DNA from: Zavarzinella formosa DSM 19928
GTDB lineage: Bacteria > Planctomycetota > Planctomycetia > Gemmatales > Gemmataceae
Direction: 5' to 3'
NCBI RefSeq assembly: GCF_000255705.1
Contig: NZ_JH636439.1
Span: 1,593,286-1,657,285, forward strand
Length of the DNA: 64,000 nt
The notes under the pieces were generated by a model, which saw only the letters and a program-made list of their open reading frames with translations, had not been told where the DNA came from and did not search any database. Each line of letters starts with the position of its first letter. The stretch's first letter is position 1. Position numbers and translations under genes: made by a program. Positions 1 to 8,100 of this stretch are shown here, piece after piece.

Positions 1-2
1 CG

Positions 3-1055
3 GATCTGCGGGAGGGCAACCTTCGCCTGTGGGCTTTGGACAACCGTCTCCGGCTGTTGTCGGCGGCCCTGACGATTCTTCAGGGGCATCACGCGGCCGG
101 TCGGCCGGACATTCGGCTTGTCCCTTGGGGCAGCTATGAGGAATGGTCCGCCGCGGTCCGTTCCGCCATTGTGTGGTGCGGTCTGCCCGATCCCTACGAC
201 GGCCGCACGGAAATGCGGCAGTCCCAGGGGGATGAGCGTCTTCAAGGAATGGCCGGCTTGCTGGCGGAATGGCACAAAATCGACCCGCGGAACGAGGGCA
301 TGACCTGCGCCAAAGTGATTGAACGCATCGACGCGACGCCCGCAACCGGCGATCTGGCAGAACTCCTGCGGACACTCGCGGGGGAGAAGCCCCGCGACGG
401 AAGCCGCGACAAGCGATCCCACAACCTCGGGCTCTTGTTCAGAAAGAATCGCGGTCGCGTCTTCTCCGGCTCCCGAAGTCTCCGGCAGACCGCCTTGGAC
501 CGGAACGGAATCAGCATGTGGGCTGTCGCCAGTGCGGGGGATGCGGGGAATGCGGGGGATACTTTTAACCCCGGCGCGGAAGAAAATAAATTGAACCGGA
601 AAACGACCGAAAACATCCCCCGCATTCCCCGCATCCCCCGCACGGATGCTGCGGGTGTCCGGCGCCGGACACCCGCAGGCAATGAAGATCCACAGCCTTC
701 CTTGCAAACTCTTCCTCCTTTTCGTCACAACGGACTCATGGATGAGAGTGTGGAGAGTGTGGAAATTGGCGCCGTTCAGGAATCCACCGGGGGTGCCGGG
801 GGTGTTTTCATCCCTGCGAGGAAGGAAATCAAACAAGACACGGAAACGACGAAAAACACTCCCGGAGGTCTCGGCATTGAACCAAAACCGCGACCGCTTG
901 AATCGCCTTGCAACGGCCGCGACGCCGGGTCATCGGAGACCGGGAGCAGGATCATAAAGCGGCAGGAATTGGAACCGGCCGATTCCGAAGAGGATGACGA
1001 ACCCGCGAACCCGATCATCGGTTACTCGCCGGAGCAACTGGACGCGCTGCGCTGA
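3..1055 (+). CDS. C-terminal part of a phage/plasmid-type primase-helicase-like protein (5' end outside window)
   Basis: The frame is already open at base 3 and the first in-frame TTG (36) encodes an internal Leu, so the real start lies left of the window. The visible part carries WGSYEEW and WCGLPDP blocks that I associate with the C-terminal ends of large primase/helicase proteins on planctomycete integrative elements; this is recognition by resemblance only. From about base 520 the protein becomes low-complexity (NAGD, PRIPRIPR, SVESVE) and is encoded by hairpin-forming DNA, which suggests repeat insertion into a dispensable tail. The next genes are an excisionase-like HTH protein and a tyrosine recombinase, so a role in element replication is plausible. 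The function is inferred mainly from context. Confidence 0.55.
   Translation, partial: DLREGNLRLWALDNRLRLLSAALTILQGHHAAGRPDIRLVPWGSYEEWSAAVRSAIVWCGLPDPYDGRTEMRQSQGDERLQGMAGLLAEWHKIDPRNEGMTCAKVIERIDATPATGDLAELLRTLAGEKPRDGSRDKRSHNLGLLFRKNRGRVFSGSRSLRQTALDRNGISMWAVASAGDAGNAGDTFNPGAEENKLNRKTTENIPRIPRIPRTDAAGVRRRTPAGNEDPQPSLQTLPPFRHNGLMDESVESVEIGAVQESTGGAGGVFIPARKEIKQDTETTKNTPGGLGIEPKPRPLESPCNGRDAGSSETGSRIIKRQELEPADSEEDDEPANPIIGYSPEQLDALR
532..643. repeat. Perfect 27-bp inverted repeat with 58-nt loop, inside coding sequence
   Basis: The left arm (532-558) and right arm (617-643) are exact reverse complements. Each arm is built from three near-identical units of the form TGCGGGGA, so the arm is itself a short tandem repeat. 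The A-rich loop (559-616) encodes a segment starting FNPGAEE. The reading frame stays open through both arms (AGDAGNAGD and IPRIPRIPR). The RNA or single-stranded DNA would form a very stable GC hairpin. Confidence 0.95.
649..678. repeat. Perfect 30-bp palindrome, copy 1, inside coding sequence
   Basis: The 30 bases are exactly self-complementary with no loop. The core is GGGTGTCCGGC followed by its reverse complement. It lies in the primase-like reading frame and encodes GVRRRTPAG. The 22-bp core recurs at 1068-1089, outside the gene, so this looks like a dispersed REP-like palindrome rather than a site specific to this gene. Confidence 0.9.
796..865. repeat. Second, diverged hairpin module related to 532-643
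   Basis: The left arm (796-809) starts CCGGGGGTG and the right arm (852-865) pairs with it apart from two mismatches. The loop encodes FIPARKE...TTKNTP, which aligns with the loop of the first module (FNPGAEE...TTENIP). Arms and loop therefore correspond between the modules, which suggests an ancient duplication. Seen by eye; no alignment score was computed. Confidence 0.6.
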
Positions 1056-1067
1056 AGCGACGCTCGC

Positions 1068-1089
1068 GGGTGTCCGGCGCCGGACACCC
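1068..1089. repeat. Perfect 22-bp palindrome, copy 2
   Basis: The half-site GGGTGTCCGGC is followed directly by its exact reverse complement, identical to the core of the palindrome at 649-678. It starts 12 bases after the stop codon of the primase-like gene. It could form a cruciform or act as a weak terminator, but no T-run follows. The rest of the gap to 1272 shows nothing else recognisable. Confidence 0.9.
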
Positions 1090-1272
1090 AAAGAAACCTA
1101 AGAAAACCTGACATTGGACCAAACGAACCAACGGCCGGTGCGACGACGCCAGCGATCAATCGCGGACCGGCCCATACTTGTTGATCCTCGGGCCAAGGCG
1201 ATTCAACCCCGTTGAGCCCTTGCGCCCGAGGAAAGAAGAACCGAAGACCGACGCCCGGAAAGGACACACACC

Positions 1273-1647
1273 ATGAATGACAACACGATCCGACTTCAAG
1301 ATTTCCGGCCCGAACCATCGCCGGACGGACTCGCGGAACTCAGGGCTCATTGGCCCTCGCTGGCCGAACCGGTGAAGGCGGCCGTGCTGACGTTGGTCCG
1401 GTCGGTTGCCGGAGTCCCGTCCACCGGCGAACTTCCGCTGATGCTCGGTATTGACGACGTGATCGAATTGCTTGGCGTGTCCCGTTCGACGCTTGACCGC
1501 ATGGACGCCGAGGCAAAGATCCCGGCCCCGGTGAAGACGGGGCGTTCCAAGAAGTGGGAGCGGGACGGTTTTCTGGCCTGGCTGCGCGCCCGCCGTCCGG
1601 ACGGGACGACTTTCAGCCGCGCCGAATGGGCGAGACTGACGATTTGA
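1273..1647 (+). CDS. AlpA/excisionase-like helix-turn-helix protein
   Basis: This 124-residue protein has a C-terminal MerR/AlpA-type winged HTH: a helix reading IDDVIELLGVSRSTLDRM, then a PAPVKTGRSKKW wing and a terminal helix. The family includes AlpA regulators of prophage integrases and excisionases that bend DNA at attachment sites. The N-terminal 55 residues have no motif I recognise. An AAAGGA about ten bases before the ATG supports the start. It sits 54 bp upstream of the recombinase gene on the same strand, the expected place for a recombination directionality factor. Whether it activates transcription or directs excision cannot be told from sequence. Confidence 0.8.
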   Translation: MNDNTIRLQDFRPEPSPDGLAELRAHWPSLAEPVKAAVLTLVRSVAGVPSTGELPLMLGIDDVIELLGVSRSTLDRMDAEAKIPAPVKTGRSKKWERDGFLAWLRARRPDGTTFSRAEWARLTI

Positions 1648-1701
1648 AAAAGGCGGGACGTATCCTAACAGCATGTCAATTTGGCCACGGCGGGAGTCCT
1701 C

Positions 1702-3093
1702 ATGTCGGCGATCTCACGACGAAAATACACGGACAAGAAAACAGGCGAGCGGAAGGAAACCGCCAAGTATTACGGCCGCGTGAAAACCTCAGTCGGCTGG
1801 CGATGGGTTCCGCTGTGCGAAACCGCCGAACTTTCCAAGAAGATGCTCCGCGAACTGGAGCGCAAGGCCGACTCCGAACGAATGGGACTGCCGGGGGCGA
1901 CAACGGAGGCTCATCTGAACGGGCTGATCCTTTCGCATCTGGACGACTTCCTTGCTGACAAGCTCAACGAGGGAGTCAGGCAGGCCACCGTGAACCGTTG
2001 GAAGACAAGGTTCAAGGCATTGTTTGCCTTTACGAAATGGAGGGTTTTGCGGGAGGTCAACGCGAGACAGGCCCAAGAACATCTCGCCGAACTTGCCGCA
2101 GTTCGTTCACCCAAGACGCTGGAGGATCTTCGGGCCGATTATTCAACCTTCGGCCACTGGCTTGTGAAAGCCAAACGATATCCCGAGAATCCGTTTGAGG
2201 GGTTGAAGAACCCCGCCCGGGGAATGGAGCCCGTCCGCAAACCCCGGCCGATGACCGAGGCCGAACTGCGGTTGGTGGTCGCGTCTGCCGAGACCGGCCG
2301 GCCGTTCAAGGGATTGACCGGGGAACGCCGGTCGCTGCTGTACCGGCTCGGTTGCTTCACCGGGTTGCGTTCGGCGGAACTCTACTCACTGACGGGAGGC
2401 CGGGTGGAACGGGACTCGCAGGGCAGGGTGTTCGTCAACGTCACCGCCGGTTGCACCAAGAGCAAAAAGACCGCCCGGCAGGCCGTGCCGGATATCGTCG
2501 CCGACGACCTGCTTCGACTTGTCGCGGTTCTTCGACCGGAGGACCGGCTCTTTCCCGGCTCGTGGCACTCGCACGCGGCAGCCATGATCCAGGCCGACGC
2601 CTGCGCCGCCGGCGTCGAGACGGTGTCCGAGACTCCGAGGGGAAGGCGAGTGCTGACGTTTCATTCCCTGCGTCACTCGTTCGCATTGTGGCTGAAGACC
2701 AATGGCGTCCCGATCACCCTCGCGCAACTCATGATGCGGCACGGCGACATGAAGCTGACGACGGAAACCTACGGGCAGATCGACGACGAGACGCTTCACC
2801 AGACAGTGCAGGGCATCGCCGGAGCGGCTGTTCCGGGTGTTCCACTGAGCCACGGGCTGAGCCAAACGAATGGCGACGAGTGCCAACGGGTGACGACGAA
2901 ACCGGAATCTGACCGACCGTTGGAAAGTGAGAAAGACCTTGAAAACAAGGGTTTTGACGACGAACGGGGACAGGTGACGACGGGTGAGGAAGAAAGGAGA
3001 AAATGGAGTGGAAGAGGATCGAACTCTCGGCCTCCGCAGTGCGATTGCGGCGCTCTCCCAGCTGAGCTACCACCCCAACAAAATCAATTCTAA
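1702..3093 (+). CDS. Tyrosine recombinase (integrase) with tail overlapping tRNA-Ala
   Basis: This phage-type integrase (463 residues from the ATG at 1702) should catalyse site-specific integration and excision of the element. An N-terminal core-binding region (about 70-170) precedes the catalytic domain. The expected residues are visible: Arg223 in TGLRSAEL, a Lys-rich hairpin (TKSKKTARQ), His321 and Arg324 in HSLRH, His347 in MRHGD and nucleophile Tyr357 in ETYGQ. After residue 380 the tail is not conserved, and about residues 435-458 are the antisense reading of tRNA-Ala (WSGRGSNSRPP). The stop lies 15 bases beyond the tRNA. The TTG at 1681 is an alternative but less likely start. Position at the tRNA 3' end is classic for an element boundary. 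Confidence 0.93.
   Translation: MSAISRRKYTDKKTGERKETAKYYGRVKTSVGWRWVPLCETAELSKKMLRELERKADSERMGLPGATTEAHLNGLILSHLDDFLADKLNEGVRQATVNRWKTRFKALFAFTKWRVLREVNARQAQEHLAELAAVRSPKTLEDLRADYSTFGHWLVKAKRYPENPFEGLKNPARGMEPVRKPRPMTEAELRLVVASAETGRPFKGLTGERRSLLYRLGCFTGLRSAELYSLTGGRVERDSQGRVFVNVTAGCTKSKKTARQAVPDIVADDLLRLVAVLRPEDRLFPGSWHSHAAAMIQADACAAGVETVSETPRGRRVLTFHSLRHSFALWLKTNGVPITLAQLMMRHGDMKLTTETYGQIDDETLHQTVQGIAGAAVPGVPLSHGLSQTNGDECQRVTTKPESDRPLESEKDLENKGFDDERGQVTTGEEERRKWSGRGSNSRPPQCDCGALPAELPPQQNQF
3004..3028. other. Predicted attachment site of the integrated element (tRNA 3' end)
   Basis: Tyrosine recombinases commonly use the T-arm and 3' acceptor strand of a tRNA as the crossover region and restore the tRNA on integration. 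Here the T-arm and 3' acceptor strand occupy 3004-3028, and the integrase-bearing DNA lies on the 3' side of the tRNA. The partner direct repeat would lie left of the window, so this boundary is inferred. Confidence 0.4.
3004..3076 (-). tRNA. tRNA-Ala (anticodon CGC)
   Basis: On the minus strand the 73 bases fold as a complete cloverleaf. The acceptor stem GGGGTGG pairs with CCACTCC (one G-T), followed by discriminator A. The D-stem is GCTC/GAGC. The anticodon stem CCGCA/TGCGG holds the loop ATCGCAC, giving anticodon CGC, which reads GCG alanine codons. The T-arm is GAGAG-TTCGATC-CTCTT. CCA is not encoded (the next bases are TTT). The integrase gene runs antisense across the whole tRNA. Confidence 0.93.
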
Positions 3094-3096
3094 GGG

Positions 3097-3138
3097 CCGT
3101 GGTCCGGTTGGCAAGGCAAATTGCCAGCCGGGCCACGG
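3097..3138 (-). terminator. Strong hairpin downstream of the alginate-export gene
   Basis: An 18-bp stem (3097-3114 with 3121-3138; two G-U type pairs on one strand) closes a 6-base loop. It lies 11 bases past the stop of the minus-strand porin gene and before the minus-strand tRNA. On the minus strand it is followed by a T-rich but interrupted tract (TTAGAATTGATTTTG), so it may be an imperfect intrinsic terminator or a processing barrier. Confidence 0.55.
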
Positions 3139-3149
3139 GTTGGTGTCGA

Positions 3150-4856
3150 TCACCAGCGGAAGTTGTACATGAGGTAGAACAATTCCGAGTCCACGCCCGG
3201 CTTCGTGTTGCGGATGAAGTCACCGGCGAAGAATTTCGAATATCCGATCATGAAATCACTGTGCTGGTCGATGTGGAAGTTCACAAGAAAATCAAGTTCG
3301 TTGCCCACGTCGGTTCCGGCTTTTCCGGTGGCGTCCCGACGGGTGGTCGCTCCAGAGGCGTTGTACAGGAAATCACGGCTCTGCGCGAGTGTGAAGTGGT
3401 GGAATTGGGTCAATAGTGTGATCCAATTGTCCGGGTAGGCGGCCAGTTGCACATTCACATCGTTGATGTTCTGTCGGCCGACCAAGTCGATGTAGCCAAA
3501 GTAATAATGGCCGAACGGAAACAATTGTTGGAACGTATTGCTGTCTCCCTTGGCGTTGCTCGTTCCCGAGGCGTAGTCGTTGTAGACCCACACCTGCGGA
3601 CGCCACGGCACGTTTTTGAACTCCCAACCAGCCCCAGCCGTCCAAGCGTAAGCAAGATGATCCTTGCCGTCAAAGGTTCCTGTCTGGATCATCCCCTCGG
3701 CGTCGTACAGGAATTGTCCCTCGTTGCCCGCCAGTCGGCTGCCAAACGTATGGAGTTCTTGTCGTCCTTTCGGCCGGTCTTTGCCCTTGTCAAGCGGGGA
3801 TTGTTGGATGAGCTTGTTCTCGTAGCCCAAATAATAGAGATCAAAAGACGTGCCGGCTTTTGGCCGGTATTGGAACCAAGTTCCAAAGAAATTGATGTTT
3901 GTGTTGTCTTTGTCGTATTCGGTGGAATTGATCACGACCGGGCGCACAAAGAACGCGTCAATATCAATCTTGTCAGAGTGCCAGAATCCTTTTATCCCGT
4001 CAAAGGTTCGGCGCGTGTTGGCCCAGTCAAGCGGCGAGATTAGCCGTTGAGAGCCGTAGAGTAATTCCTGTCGGCCAGCCCGGACATACGCCGGGGTGCC
4101 GTCGATCTCCAGCACTTTGACATCGACGAATAAATTTAGGAAGTCGGCCCCGTTGCGGTCGATCGGCCGAGCGGGGAGGTTCGCCCCGTTGCTTCCGGCG
4201 TTGATGAACTCGCCGTAGACCCGGAAGACATCCTGATACCAGAAGTCCGCATACACCCGATTGCGGTAAAGCGCATAGTTGTCGTCTTTGGTTCCGAGGC
4301 GAGCGTTCGGCTCGTTCATGAAGCGGATGGAATGCTGACCGCCGATGGTCAGCATGGTGTCTTCAGTCGGGTGCATCCGCTTCAATACGTCAAAGAAATC
4401 TGTCTGAGTGTTGTCTGGTTTGTCCAGATAGCGGTAATCGTTGTTAAAGCTGCCCGATTGCTGCGCGATGACAGGGGGGTAGGGAAAAGCGGGTGGCTTT
4501 TCCCGGAAGTTCCCCGTGAAGAAATCTTGTGCCGAATAATAGCCGGGTCCGGAACCTGGAATGGTGAAGGCTCCCGCCCTTGGGAGTACCTCCGGTCTCG
4601 GATGCTTCGACCAGTCGAACCCGCCACCTATTCCCTTGGTGTTGCACGTGTCGCACGGAACTCCGTCGGAGACCGTTGCCTGGCCAGCCACCGGATCATC
4701 CGTGGTGGGGATCTTGTCGGGCAGAATTGTCGGCGATTTGTTTTCGACCGGCGGGGTCGTCACTTCGGCTGATGATTGTTGACCGAAGGCCAATCCGGCT
4801 CCCGAGAGGAAGAGGATTGTTGCCACTGAACGCACGTTGACCATGATGAATCGCAC
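3150..4856 (-). CDS. Alginate-export (AlgE-like) family outer-membrane beta-barrel protein
   Basis: The 568-residue protein has a signal peptide (VATILFLSGAGLAFG) and a Pro/Thr-rich linker with a CDTC pair. A long C-terminal region of alternating aromatic and polar strands follows, with the block VRAGRQELLYGSQRL then DWANTRRTFDGIKG, characteristic of the alginate-export domain family. The last residues (YLMYNFRW) end in an aromatic, as expected for an outer-membrane barrel signal. It probably forms a porin for an anionic polysaccharide or other polar solute; the substrate is unknown. The upstream neighbour, also minus-strand, is a TPR protein that itself ends in a barrel. The Met four codons in is an alternative start. 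Confidence 0.8.
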   Translation of the reverse strand: MRFIMVNVRSVATILFLSGAGLAFGQQSSAEVTTPPVENKSPTILPDKIPTTDDPVAGQATVSDGVPCDTCNTKGIGGGFDWSKHPRPEVLPRAGAFTIPGSGPGYYSAQDFFTGNFREKPPAFPYPPVIAQQSGSFNNDYRYLDKPDNTQTDFFDVLKRMHPTEDTMLTIGGQHSIRFMNEPNARLGTKDDNYALYRNRVYADFWYQDVFRVYGEFINAGSNGANLPARPIDRNGADFLNLFVDVKVLEIDGTPAYVRAGRQELLYGSQRLISPLDWANTRRTFDGIKGFWHSDKIDIDAFFVRPVVINSTEYDKDNTNINFFGTWFQYRPKAGTSFDLYYLGYENKLIQQSPLDKGKDRPKGRQELHTFGSRLAGNEGQFLYDAEGMIQTGTFDGKDHLAYAWTAGAGWEFKNVPWRPQVWVYNDYASGTSNAKGDSNTFQQLFPFGHYYFGYIDLVGRQNINDVNVQLAAYPDNWITLLTQFHHFTLAQSRDFLYNASGATTRRDATGKAGTDVGNELDFLVNFHIDQHSDFMIGYSKFFAGDFIRNTKPGVDSELFYLMYNFRW

Positions 4857-5043
4857 ATCCCTTGCGAAGGACTTGATGAGTGGCGGGACACCATCAAGTC
4901 CGGTGATTCAAACGACTCAATCGATATCGGATGACGATTCTTGACGGCGAAGGTTGTAAACACCAAAAGTGGTAAAATGCGCAAATTGCATGCCGTTAAA
5001 ATTGGAACATTTGGCAAAGAAATGAAACTTGAGCGAATTCAAC

Positions 5044-5084
5044 AAAAAAGCGGGCCGGCCGACTTGCATCGACCGACCCGCTGG
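5044..5084 (-). terminator. Intrinsic terminator after the TPR/barrel gene
   Basis: On the minus strand, AGCGGG-TCGGTCGA, a 6-base loop, then TCGGCCGG-CCCGCT form a 14-bp stem with two G-T pairs, followed directly by six T. It starts about 24 bases past the stop codon. It would separate this gene from the alginate-export gene, which then needs its own promoter within 4857-5043. Confidence 0.85.
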
Positions 5085-5107
5085 CACTCCGATATCAAAC
5101 GGCTGGC

Positions 5108-8100
5108 TTACTGACCCGCGAATCGAATCTGCAAGTAGCCCATTGCCGAGTACATGTTATACTCATTGCCCGAGGAGATTGTCGCCCGGCCCTCGGCTCC
5201 GACTGAGAAATACGTGTTGATGTCCCAGTTCACGATGGCCTTCATGTCATGGTAGGTCACCAGGTTGTTGTCCGTGATGATCCCGTACTGGAGCGAATAC
5301 CAACACTGGTTCGAGTGGATGTAGTAATCGCGGCTCAGCCAGTGCCACCATTCCACCCGGAATTCCCCGGACACAAAGCAATCCGGCGAGAAGTATGGGT
5401 GAACCGCCCCGAAGATATTGGTCGGGTTCGCCGGATCAACCACCTGTGTCCCTTCCCGGAAACCGTACATGTTGAGCCGTTGCACCAATTTCAACATCTT
5501 TGGCGGCAACGACAGGGCCACTTCGTTGTACAAGAACCCGTAATTCGCATCGTTCCGGTCCGAATAGTGGGCATAGGTGTAAGTCCCCCCGAAGGCCCAT
5601 GTGCGGGTCGGCTTGATGTCAGCCCCGGCGTATGCCCCGTAGCGGAAGATGTCTTGCCGCAAGGTTTCACCGTTTTCAGCCACGTTCTCCAAGTACAGCC
5701 CGCCGCGGGTGCGGACCACATCGTTCACATCATACCAATAACCCGCATCGAACGTTGGCCGTGTCTTGAAGCGATCTTGGTATTGCTCGACGTTAAGCTG
5801 GCCGTAGGTCATCAGCCGGTTGTCGTCCCATTTCTTCTGGGCCCGGATGAAGGGGATGTTACCCCACAAGGCCTTGTCATCCGTCGGGAAGTAGCCGACT
5901 CGCATGTAACCGAACTGCACATACTCGTTTTCATCCCCGATCGGCAGGGTTGCCGCCGAGATGAGCCGTTGCCGGTCGATGGAGGCCAGCCCGGTGCGTC
6001 CTCGCTGGCTCATCCAGTCGTATTTCTCGTCCAACTTGGGGCTGATTTCAGCCCCGGCCCGTTCGCTGGCACAGATCGATTCCCGGTGGGTCGGATCGAC
6101 CGCCAGACAGTTGCCGTACCAAGTCAGGGCGGCCCGGGTCATCTTCAAGGCCCCGTACGTCTGGCCCTCGTCAAAGAGGGTCTCTGTGTTCGTCGGCTCG
6201 AAGGTGTTGACCGCGTTGTACTGCGGAATCGCCATGTAATCGCGGTAACCCTTGAGTTCCTTCGCGTCGCGTTCGAGCCGGAAAGGCTCCTGCCAGGCAA
6301 TCGTCGCGTCGTAGTCGCAGATCAACCGGTGGGCGGCCAATTTCACATCGTCGTCGCCGCAGGTTGCGGCGATTCGGGCCAGTTCCGCACGCAGGGCCGG
6401 GCCAGCCATGCCCCCGGAGAGGTACGGGCCGAAGGCGTTTCGCATCTTTTGATCACGTTGGGCATAGTAAGCCATCGTGCTCATCACACCGTCTTCAGCG
6501 GTGGGCGAGAGCATGACGTTGTACTGCGACCGGGCGGCGCTGAACTGATGGTCGCTATACAGAATCCGTGCCCGTTCCCGCGGGGGAATCGTGAATTCCG
6601 GGTCAATGGCGATCAACTGGTCATATTGAACCGCCGACTTGCGGAAGTTCTGGGTGACGGCAAAGGACCGGGCCATCGCCAGATGCCCCCGCACGTTCGT
6701 CGGCGATTGTCGGAGAATCCGCTGGCAGGTGGCGAAGGCTTCTGACGGGTTGCCCGGCCATCGAGAGGCCCGTTGTTGGGCGTCGGCCAGCCGAACCAGG
6801 GCGGCGAGGTTATCACCGTCCGTCGCCGCGACTGACCCGGCGATTTCGATGACTTTTTGGTCTTCAAAATCATCCGCGTAAAAATCGGCGAGCAACAACC
6901 GGCTGCGGACATCTCCACCCATTGCCCCTGTGAGCGTGCCAACAATCTGCTGGGCGCGATCTGCGTTGCCAAGCCGCTCGGCTGACCGGGCCAGCCCGTA
7001 ATAGGCTTCCGGCAGCCGTCCGGCGGGCTTCGAGAGAGCGATCTCAAACTCGCGGGCGGCGTCCAAGTTTCGGTTCGCCTCCAACAAAGCCCGGCCGACG
7101 GCCAGCCGGACAATCGTGGCCGCACGATCATCCTTGGGGTTGGTGGCCAGATAGCCGCGCCCCGTGTTGATGGCCTTGTCAAACTGTCCGAGCTTGGCCA
7201 GCGCCCGAGTGCCAAGAGCGATGGATTCGGGGTTGTTCGGGTCGTCCCGCATCATCTGCTCGGCCACCTGGGCGGCCTCGGCGAACTTTCGCTGGTGCAG
7301 AAGAGCCATGCCGAACCAGAGGCGGGCTTTGCGGGCCATCTTGTCTTGCGGGGGAATCTTGGCGAACTCGGCTTTCGCCTTCTCCCATTCCTTCGTGTAT
7401 TCCAAGACGCGACCGAGGGCATAGCGAACTTCATGGTCGCATTCGTTCCGTCGAAGCATGTCCCGATAGATCTGCTTCGCCTCGGTGTATTCGCCGACCG
7501 CCTGGTGGTACGAGGAGTACGTCATCAGATAACCGCGTTGATTGGCGGCATTCGGGACGAAACTATCCAACACCCGTTTGGCGGCGGCGGGTTGCAAGGT
7601 TTCCAAGTACACGCGGGCAATCCCGATGAGGGCGGCCCCGTTGGCCGGGTCGGCGGCCAGCACTTGGTTGAACACATGACCGCCGAGTTCAAACTCGTTG
7701 ATCTCCAGCAGAATGTCCGCCAGGGCGATGCGGATGCCGGTTTGCGTCGGCACTCGGGGAGCCATCTCGGTGATCGCTTCCATGGCTTGCTGACGTTCGC
7801 CCACACGGGCGAACCCGCGGGTCATGCTGGCAAGCACCTCAAGAATCTTGAGTTCGTGTTCTTCAACGTTCTCCGGGTTGGTGACCCGAAGCAGTTGTTT
7901 CCGCTTCTCGATCAGGAAGGGCAGGGCGTCGTATGGCCGGTCAATGTCGAGCAACAAGGCTCCGAGGGCGAGCGGCGCCCGTTCGTCTTCCGGATGAATA
8001 TTGATCAAGTATCGATCAACAAGCTGGGCCGCCCGGAACAAGTCGTTGTCGAGGGCCAGCGCCCGGGCCGCCCGAATCACGACTTCGGGGGTGCGGTCAC

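Noticed and set aside
532-865. CRISPR array
   Set aside because: The repeats here are inverted, not regularly spaced direct repeats, and no cas genes are present.
1068-1089. Palindrome after the primase-like gene as an intrinsic terminator
   Set aside because: No T-run follows on either strand and the same core occurs inside the gene, so a repeat element explains it better.
3447-4043. Plus-strand frame opposite the alginate-export gene
   Set aside because: Composition and lack of motifs mark it as a shadow; the minus-strand frame has signal peptide and barrel features.
5249-6745. Long plus-strand open frame (498 codons) opposite the TPR/barrel gene
   Set aside because: It is the antisense shadow of a clearly coding minus-strand gene in GC-rich DNA; its protein is rich in Val/Arg/Pro/Gly with no motif. 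The same applies to the plus-strand frame at 7295-8344.
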